5,389 nt of DNA from Limisphaerales bacterium (GTDB lineage: Bacteria; Verrucomicrobiota; Verrucomicrobiae; Limisphaerales; UBA11358). The DNA lies in the NCBI GenBank assembly GCA_003152145.1, contig PLZL01000110.1, positions 1 to 5,389 on the forward strand, read 5' to 3'. The notes beneath the pieces are model-generated. The model searched no databases. It was not told where the DNA came from and was given only the letters and a program-made list of their open reading frames with translations. The position numbers and the translations under genes were made by a program. Every line of letters starts with the position of its first letter. Positions within the stretch are counted from its first letter, which is position 1. Positions 1-4,500 of this stretch are shown piece after piece.

Positions 1-458
1 TGGACGCCCATCATCAGCGGAATGCTTGGCCCGCAAATATCGCAATCCAGCAAACCGACGCGCGCGCCGAGTTGTTGCAGCGCGCAGGCGAGGTTCGCGG
101 ACACCGTGGATTTGCCGACGCCGCCCTTGCCGCTGGCGACGGCGATGACGCGCCTCACGCCGGGAACGCCTTTCTGATTCGCAAATGGATTGGCTCCGCC
201 CGCAGGTTGTCCGGCAGTGGCCTGGCGCACCTCGACGTGAACGTGATTCACGCCCGGCAAAGCCTTTAAAATGCGCTCGGCTTCCGCTTTGATTTGCTGC
301 GCCGCTTCTGAATTCGGCGAGGTCAATTGCATCGCCACGCTCACCGCGCCGTTGGCGGCGGAGATTTCCTTGACCAGGCCGAAGGAAACAATGTCGCGCG
401 AATAGCCGGGATATTTGACGGAGGCCAGCGCATTCTTGATGTCATCTTGTGTAAGCAC
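1..458 (-). CDS. mrp: Mrp/ApbC-family Fe-S carrier P-loop ATPase, 3'-truncated by window edge
   Basis: The 152 visible codons encode the N-terminal part of an Mrp/ApbC (Nbp35-like) ATPase, a cytoplasmic protein thought to bind and pass Fe-S clusters to apo-proteins. Residues about 1-78 form a MIP18 (DUF59) domain, with the RDIVSFGLV stretch at 21-29. An Ala/Gly-rich linker (about 80-100) follows, then the start of the ATPase domain: [15 protein letters not shown], with the deviant Walker A at 110-118 (window 105-131), and [12 protein letters not shown] from 136. The C-terminal CxxC cluster-binding motif of the family would lie beyond the left edge and cannot be checked. The start is GTG at 456-458, because an in-frame TAA lies three codons upstream and no in-frame ATG exists between them. 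No clear Shine-Dalgarno precedes it. The usual D-P-E signature of MIP18 domains reads Y-P-G here (16-18). The gene is divergent from the suf genes, which fits a shared Fe-S role. Identity is near certain; cluster transfer is family knowledge. Confidence 0.95.
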   Translation of the reverse strand, partial: MLTQDDIKNALASVKYPGYSRDIVSFGLVKEISAANGAVSVAMQLTSPNSEAAQQIKAEAERILKALPGVNHVHVEVRQATAGQPAGGANPFANQKGVPGVRRVIAVASGKGGVGKSTVSANLACALQQLGARVGLLDCDICGPSIPLMMGV

Positions 459-500
459 GACAGGATGTTAGCATAGCGGCGATTCTGTGCCAGTGTTTGA

Positions 501-540
501 AGTTCCGCCTTGGGCGGCGGCACCGGCCAAAGCCGGAACT
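501..540. repeat. REP-like palindromic element with two inner hairpins
   Basis: An outer inverted repeat, agttccg (501-507) against cggaact (534-540), encloses two GC-rich hairpins: ccgcc-ttg-ggcgg (505-517) and ccggc-caaa-gccgg (523-536). The outer and inner arms overlap by about 3 bp, so either a long stem or two small hairpins could form. A third arm, ggcggaact at 601-609, is the exact reverse complement of 501-509 and ends directly before the sufD start codon. The element lies between divergent genes. The architecture resembles REP-type interspersed repeats; genome-wide repetition is inferred, not seen here. Confidence 0.7.
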
Positions 541-552
541 CCAAACCTCCAG

Positions 553-564
553 ACTTGCGCAAGT
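553..564. promoter_or_regulatory. 12-bp perfect palindrome, possible operator
   Basis: ACTTGCGCAAGT is a perfect palindrome 46 bp upstream of the sufD start codon, in the gap shared with the divergent mrp gene. That is a plausible place for a dimeric regulator to control either or both genes. I do not recognise it as a known SufR, IscR or RirA site. About one 12-bp perfect palindrome is expected by chance in a window this size, so support rests on position only. I could not identify a convincing -35/-10 pair in this gap for either direction. Confidence 0.25.
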
Positions 565-597
565 GGCGATTGCATGAAAAGATGGCTGCCTGCTTTA

Positions 598-602
598 AGA
601 GG
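598..602 (+). promoter_or_regulatory. Shine-Dalgarno-like site for sufD
   Basis: AGAGG lies 8 bases before the ATG at 611 and supports that start over the second in-frame ATG at 620. It is the only recognisable ribosome binding site among the four suf genes. It adjoins and partly overlaps the ggcggaact repeat arm (601-609), so folding with the arm at 501-509 could occlude it. Confidence 0.5.
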
Positions 603-610
603 CGGAACTA

Positions 611-1966
611 ATGACAAAGATGACACAAACAAATTCCAGCCAGGCCGCGAGCCTGTGGATTGGGAAATTTCAGAAGTTTGAATCTGAATCGCGCCAGCCG
701 AAATGGCTCGCGCCGCTGCGCAAGGCCGGCATCGCCAGCTTTGCCGACCAGGGCTTTCCAACACTGCAAGACGAAGATTGGCGTTTCACAAACGTCGCGC
801 CAATTGTGAAACTGCCGTTTTACCTCGCGGGCGAAATCGCCGTCAATGGTGCGGTAACCGCAGCGCTCGAGGAATCTGTTTTCGCCAGGCTGCCCGGACA
901 TCGCCTCGTGTTCGTGAACGGATTTTTCTCGGCGAAACTTTCCAGCATCAAGCCGGTTGCCGGCGGCGCGCGGATTGAAAATCTTTCCACGGCGCTGGCG
1001 ACAGATTCCGGGTTCATCGAAAAGCATCTCGGCCAATACGCGCACACGGCGAACAACACCTTTGCCGCGCTGAACCAGGCGTTCTTTGCCGACGGCGCGT
1101 TTATTTTTGTCCCCGCGGGCGTCGAAATGGCCGAGTTGGTGCAACTCATTTACATTTCGTCCGCGAAGCAAAACGGTGAAACGATTCTGCCGCGCAACCT
1201 TGTCATTGCGGAGGCGAACAGCAAATTGACGGTCGTGGAAAGCTACATCAACACCGGCAACGTCGCATATTTCACGAACGCCGTGACGGAAATTCTCGCG
1301 GGAGACAACGCCGCGGTCGAACACGTCAAACTCCAGGACGAAGCGGCGGATGCGTTTCACATCGCGACGATTGCGGGCGAATTTGGCCGTGCGAGCAACG
1401 TGACCGTTCACTCCTTTGCGCTCGGCGCAAAACTTTCGCGCACCAACATCCGCACGAAGCTCGCGGGTGAAGGTCTCGAATGTATTCTGAATGGGCTTTA
1501 CCTGACGCGCGGCGAGCAGCTTGCCGACCACCACATGATTGTCGAGCACGCGCAGCCGCACTGCGCGAGCCACGAGTATTTCAACGGCATACTCGACGAC
1601 AAATCGAAGGGCGTGTTTCACGGGCGCATTTACGTTCATCCGATTGCGCAGAAAACCGATGCCAAGCAGACGAACAAAAATCTTCTGCTCTCCGACGATG
1701 CGACCGCCGACACGAAGCCGCAATTGGAAATTTACGCTGACGACGTGAAATGCACGCACGGCGCGACCATCGGCCAGTTGAATGCGGAAAGCATTTTTTA
1801 CCTGCGTTCGCGCGGCCTTGACACCGACACGGCGCGGCGGATGTTGATTCACGCCTTTGCCGGCGAAATCATCGAGCGCATCAAGTGTGAACCGGCGCGC
1901 GAGGTGATTGACAAGCTGGTGTGGGGCCGGCTTGAAGCGAATCCGCATCTCGCTAAAGCGAAATGA
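611..1966 (+). CDS. sufD: Fe-S cluster assembly protein SufD
   Basis: This 451-residue protein is a SufBD-family scaffold component; SufD normally joins SufB and the SufC ATPase in the complex where clusters are assembled. The N-terminal helical region carries the SufD hallmark DEDWRFTNVAPI (about 55-66), which argues against SufB. A long beta-helix core follows. The conserved C-terminal block contains GRIYVHPIAQKTDAKQTNKN, NLLLSDDA, then DVKCTHGATIGQ and an RGLDTDTARRMLIHAFAGEI segment. Cys381 and His383 in KCTHGAT match the positions of Cys358 and His360 in E. coli SufD, residues at the interface with SufB. Length is close to the family norm (E. coli 423). The chosen ATG has an AGAGG eight bases upstream; a second in-frame ATG is at 620. 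It is the first gene of the suf run, with no sufB or sufC next to it. The start codon and stop codon both lie inside aatgac words of the kind that fill the following gap. Confidence 0.96.
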   Translation: MTKMTQTNSSQAASLWIGKFQKFESESRQPKWLAPLRKAGIASFADQGFPTLQDEDWRFTNVAPIVKLPFYLAGEIAVNGAVTAALEESVFARLPGHRLVFVNGFFSAKLSSIKPVAGGARIENLSTALATDSGFIEKHLGQYAHTANNTFAALNQAFFADGAFIFVPAGVEMAELVQLIYISSAKQNGETILPRNLVIAEANSKLTVVESYINTGNVAYFTNAVTEILAGDNAAVEHVKLQDEAADAFHIATIAGEFGRASNVTVHSFALGAKLSRTNIRTKLAGEGLECILNGLYLTRGEQLADHHMIVEHAQPHCASHEYFNGILDDKSKGVFHGRIYVHPIAQKTDAKQTNKNLLLSDDATADTKPQLEIYADDVKCTHGATIGQLNAESIFYLRSRGLDTDTARRMLIHAFAGEIIERIKCEPAREVIDKLVWGRLEANPHLAKAK

Positions 1967-2084
1967 CTAAACCATAATGTTGAATGACTAAAGAATTCCC
2001 AAATGTTGAAATGACGAACGGTTTCAAATTTGTCATTCGGGTTTCGTCATTCTTTGGTCATTAGGATTCAGGAATTAGTCATTC
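1962..2084. repeat. Nested inverted repeat of aatgac/gtcatt words between sufD and sufU
   Basis: Three aatgac words (1962, 1983, 2010) are followed by four gtcatt words (2032, 2046, 2057, 2078). They form concentric arms: gaatgact at 1982-1989 with agtcattc at 2077-2084, then aattcc at 1994-1999 with ggaatt at 2071-2076, then aatgacgaa at 2010-2018 with ttcgtcatt at 2043-2051, around caaatttg at 2025-2032. The left half is also a direct duplication, aatgttgaatgac (1976) and aatgttgaaatgac (2002). It begins on the sufD stop codon and ends 12 bases before the sufU ATG. It could act as an RNA stem (processing, attenuation) or be an interspersed repeat; the sequence does not decide. Confidence 0.7.
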
Positions 2085-2096
2085 CATTTATTGGCC

Positions 2097-2552
2097 ATGT
2101 TCGACGACTTAAACGACCTTTATCAGCAGGTCATCCTTGACCACTGCAAGAAGCCGCGCAATTTCCACGAGATGCCGGCGGCGACCTGTTCGGCGCAAGG
2201 CCACAATCCACTCTGCGGCGACCAGTTGAAACTGTTTCTCTCGCTGGACGGCGACAAAATCAAGGATATCAGTTTCGTTGGCTCCGGCTGCTGCATATCA
2301 AAGGCGTCGGCGTCATTGCTCACGGAATTTGCGAAAGGCAAAACGAAAACCGATGTGGAAAAAATGTTCGGCCAGGTCCACGAAATGGTGATGACCGGCA
2401 ACGTGCAGGGCGACGTGGGCAAACTGGCGGTGTTCGCGGGCGTTCACAAATATCCGGCGCGAGTGAAGTGCGCGATCTTGTCGTGGCACGCCGTCATGGC
2501 GGCGTTGAAGGGCGAAGTCAAGCCGGTGAGCACGGAAAACGAACAGACCTGA
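2097..2552 (+). CDS. sufU: SufU-type zinc-dependent sulfurtransferase / Fe-S assembly protein
   Basis: A 151-residue protein of the IscU/SufU family, in the SufU branch. SufU accepts the persulfide sulfur from SufS at a zinc-bound cysteine and passes it to the SufBCD scaffold. Visible signatures are LYQQVILDHCKKPRN (8-22), HNPLCGDQ with Cys40 and Asp42, GSGCCISKASAS (62-73) with Cys65, and RVKCAILSWHA (122-132) with Cys125. Cys40, Asp42, Cys65 and Cys125 correspond to the zinc-binding set of Bacillus SufU. The stretch of about 60 residues between the second and third cysteines is the SufU-type insertion that IscU lacks. A second cysteine, Cys66, sits next to Cys65. The start is taken at ATG 2097 (MFDDLNDLYQ); the TTG two codons upstream adds only two residues. 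No Shine-Dalgarno is visible. The gene follows sufD after a 130-bp repeat-filled gap. Confidence 0.95.
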   Translation: MFDDLNDLYQQVILDHCKKPRNFHEMPAATCSAQGHNPLCGDQLKLFLSLDGDKIKDISFVGSGCCISKASASLLTEFAKGKTKTDVEKMFGQVHEMVMTGNVQGDVGKLAVFAGVHKYPARVKCAILSWHAVMAALKGEVKPVSTENEQT

Positions 2553-2609
2553 TTGATTTAACCCGCGTTTGCGGCGATGATGTTAAGCAGTTAAATTAAA
2601 TTTCGTTTT

Positions 2610-3161
2610 ATGAATCCGAATGAAGCAAAAATTTTGACGCGCGACGTGGAAGCCTCGGTGGTGCCCGTCGGGACGAAGGTCACGTTGCAAAAAGGCGGGC
2701 AGGCTTACGTCACTCAATCGCTTGGCGGCGCGTTCACCGTCATCGTCAACGGCAATATGTTCCGCATTGACGGCAAGGACGCCGACGCGCTTGGACTTGA
2801 AATCAAATCCGCGCCGGCAACGGGCATTTCCGGGCCGGTCACGCAGGAGCAATTGGAAAAGCAAATCTGGGAGGCGCTCAAGACGTGTTACGACCCGGAG
2901 ATTCCCGTCAACGTCGTGGACCTCGGCCTGGTTTACGATTGTCATCTCACGCCAGCCGGCGAAAACAGTTTCAAGGCCGACGTAAAAATGACTTTGACCG
3001 CGCCGGGCTGCGGCATGGGCCCGGTGCTCGCGCAGGATGTGCAAAATAAACTGCTCTCGCTCGAACCGATTGACGAGGCGAACGTGGAACTGGTTTGGGA
3101 CCCGCCGTGGAACCAGAGCATGATGACCGAGGCGGCGAAGCTGCAACTGGGGCTGATGTGA
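2610..3161 (+). CDS. sufT: Fe-S assembly accessory protein SufT (MIP18/DUF59 family, long form)
   Basis: This 183-residue protein matches the long SufT type associated with SUF operons. Residues about 1-70 form an N-terminal beta-rich segment (PVGTKVTLQKGG, TQSLGGAFTVIVNGNMFRI, GKDADALGL). Residues about 76-183 form a MIP18 (DUF59) domain with YDPEIPVNVVDLGLVYD (94-110), TLTAPGCGMG (128-137) and VWDPPWNQSMMTEAAKLQLG (162-181). Cys93 just before the DPEIP motif and Cys134 in APGCGMG are the likely functional cysteines. SufT-type proteins aid maturation of Fe-S proteins, probably as a late carrier or helper; the exact chemistry is unsettled. The ATG at 2610 is preceded by AT-rich sequence with no Shine-Dalgarno. 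The 57-bp gap after sufU contains only a weak hairpin, ccgc-gttt-gcgg at 2563-2574. Its MIP18 domain is related to the N-terminus of the divergent Mrp. Confidence 0.95.
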   Translation: MNPNEAKILTRDVEASVVPVGTKVTLQKGGQAYVTQSLGGAFTVIVNGNMFRIDGKDADALGLEIKSAPATGISGPVTQEQLEKQIWEALKTCYDPEIPVNVVDLGLVYDCHLTPAGENSFKADVKMTLTAPGCGMGPVLAQDVQNKLLSLEPIDEANVELVWDPPWNQSMMTEAAKLQLGLM

Positions 3162-3169
3162 TTTTCAAC

Positions 3170-3231
3170 CACGGATGGACACGGATTAATACGGATGAAT
3201 TTTTATCTGTGTCCATCTGTGTTTATCCGTG
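3170..3231. repeat. 10-bp-phased inverted repeat (cacggat / atctgtg) in the sufT-sufS gap
   Basis: Three direct words, cacggat at 3170, cacggat at 3180 and tacggat at 3190, are followed by three inverted ones, atctgtg at 3205, atctgtg at 3215 and atccgtg at 3225, each exactly 10 bp apart. Arms 3170-3186 and 3205-3221 pair over 17 bp; the two mismatches are G-U wobbles in plus-strand RNA but A-C mismatches in the opposite strand, so the hairpin is favoured in the sufS mRNA. A second register, 3180-3196 with 3215-3231, pairs at 14 of 17 positions in DNA terms. A run of six T follows at 3238-3243, immediately before the sufS start. From memory, similar cacggat repeats occur between genes in several environmental bacterial phyla; that was not verified. 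Confidence 0.8.
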
Positions 3232-3245
3232 ATTAAATTTTTTAA

Positions 3246-4484
3246 ATGAGTGACGCGAAGAAACTTGATTGGGCAAAACTGCGAGGGGATTTTCCAATCC
3301 TCGACCAGCAGGTCCACGGCAAGCCGCTGATTTATTTCGACAACGCCGCCACGTCGCAGAAACCGCGCGCGGTGATTGACGCGCTGGTCCATTATTACGA
3401 ACACGACAATGCCAACGTCCATCGCGGCATCCATGAATTGAGTAATCGCGCCACGGCGGGCTACGAAGCCGCCCGCGCCCGCGCCGCGAAATTCATCAAC
3501 GCCCGCAGCGCCGACGAAATTGTTTTCACGCGCGGCACAACCGAAGGCATCAACCTCGTCGCTGCAACTTGGGGCTTAAAAAATCTAAAATCCGGCGACG
3601 TGATTCTGCTCACGGAAATGGAGCACCACAGCAATCTCGTGCCGTGGCAATTGCTCGCCCAGCGCACCGGCGCGAAGATCGCCTACATTCCCGTCACCGG
3701 CGACGAAGGTTTGCTCGATTTGTCCAAGCTCGGTTCGTTGCTCACGAAGCAGGTGAAGCTGCTCTCGATGGTTCACATCTCGAACTCGATGGGCACGGTG
3801 AATCCCGTCGCCGAACTTTGCGCCCGCGCGCGGAAGCTCGGCATCACCACGCTCGTGGACGGCGCGCAGAGCGCCGGTCATCTGCCCGTGGACATGCAGG
3901 CCATCGGCTGCGATTTTTTTGCATTCTCCGGCCACAAGATTTGCGGGCCGACCGGCATCGGCGTTTTGTGGGGACGGCAGGAACTGCTCGACGCCATGCC
4001 GCCGTATCAGGGCGGCGGCGAAATGATTTTGTCGGTCGAATACCAAAAGACCGAATTCAAGAAAGCGCCGCATCGGTTTGAGGCCGGCACACCCGACATT
4101 TCCGGCCCGGTTGGGCTGCACGCGGCGATGGATTATCTCGATGCCATTGGCCGCGAAAACATCTGGAAGCACGACCAGGAACTGGCGAACCACGCCTGCG
4201 AAAAACTGGCCGCGCTGAAAAACATCCGGCTCTTCGGCCCGAAAAACGGGCGCGCCGGCCTTGTGAGTTTTTTACTGAAGGACGTTCACGCGCACGACGT
4301 GGTGACGCTGGCGGACCAGGCGGGTGTGGCCTTGCGCGGCGGGCATCACTGCACGCAACCGCTCATGCACCGGCTCGGCGTGGAATCCACCGCCCGCGCG
4401 AGTTTTTATTTTTACAACACCAGGGCTGAAGTGGACCGGTTTGTGGAAGTAGTGAAGGAGATTCAGAAATTCTTCGCGTCGTAA
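3246..4484 (+). CDS. sufS: Cysteine desulfurase SufS (class V aminotransferase fold, PLP)
   Basis: This 412-residue group II cysteine desulfurase converts L-cysteine to L-alanine and holds the released sulfur as a persulfide for Fe-S assembly. Numbering runs five residues ahead of E. coli SufS throughout, with no gap between the key sites. YFDNAATSQKP (30-40) opens the PLP fold. EMEHHSNLVPW carries His128 (E. coli His123), which stacks on the cofactor. VDGAQSAGH carries Asp205 and Gln208. FSGHKICGPTGIGVLWG carries Lys231, the Schiff-base lysine (E. coli Lys226). LRGGHHCTQPLM carries Arg364 and the catalytic Cys369 (E. coli Arg359, Cys364). The HHCxQPLM form resembles desulfurases that partner with SufU rather than SufE, in keeping with sufU upstream and no sufE in the window. 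The protein is full length. No Shine-Dalgarno precedes the ATG; the sequence there is AT-rich and directly follows a phased hairpin repeat. The gene ends 16 bp from the convergent aroF with no evident terminator. Confidence 0.97.
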   Translation: MSDAKKLDWAKLRGDFPILDQQVHGKPLIYFDNAATSQKPRAVIDALVHYYEHDNANVHRGIHELSNRATAGYEAARARAAKFINARSADEIVFTRGTTEGINLVAATWGLKNLKSGDVILLTEMEHHSNLVPWQLLAQRTGAKIAYIPVTGDEGLLDLSKLGSLLTKQVKLLSMVHISNSMGTVNPVAELCARARKLGITTLVDGAQSAGHLPVDMQAIGCDFFAFSGHKICGPTGIGVLWGRQELLDAMPPYQGGGEMILSVEYQKTEFKKAPHRFEAGTPDISGPVGLHAAMDYLDAIGRENIWKHDQELANHACEKLAALKNIRLFGPKNGRAGLVSFLLKDVHAHDVVTLADQAGVALRGGHHCTQPLMHRLGVESTARASFYFYNTRAEVDRFVEVVKEIQKFFAS

Positions 4485-4500
4485 TTTCGGAACAGCTGGT

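Larger units (their letters stand above)
611..4484 (+). other. suf gene cluster sufD-sufU-sufT-sufS
   Basis: Four same-strand Fe-S assembly genes in functional order form a probable transcription unit. Sulfur flow would be SufS to SufU to the SufBCD scaffold, with SufT downstream. The gaps (130, 57 and 84 bp) are wide, and two of them hold inverted repeats that could separate or modulate expression. sufB and sufC, the usual companions of sufD, are absent from the window; upstream lies the divergent mrp. Co-transcription is inferred. Confidence 0.75.

Noticed and set aside
608..1948. Long open frame of 446 codons on the minus strand opposite sufD
   Set aside because: It lies wholly antisense to a clear sufD, is rich in Arg and Val with no recognisable domain, and is the expected shadow of GC-rich codon usage.
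611..1966. Possibility that this SufBD protein is SufB
   Set aside because: The DEDWRFTNVAP motif and the overall length and C-terminal KCTHGAT context fit SufD.
1962..2084. CRISPR-like array from repeated hexamers
   Set aside because: Units are too short, spacing is irregular, the words are inverted rather than direct, and no cas genes are present.
2091..2096. TTG start two codons upstream of the sufU ATG
   Set aside because: No SD supports it, and ATG 2097 gives the normal SufU N-terminus MFDDLNDLYQ.
3569..4193. Open frames on both strands inside sufS (170 and 202 codons)
   Set aside because: Composition is Arg/His/Ala-rich low-information sequence, and both overlap the conserved sufS motifs in another frame.
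4485..4500. Bidirectional terminator between sufS and aroF
   Set aside because: The 16-bp gap has only a short cagctg-centred symmetry and no GC stem with a T tract on either strand.
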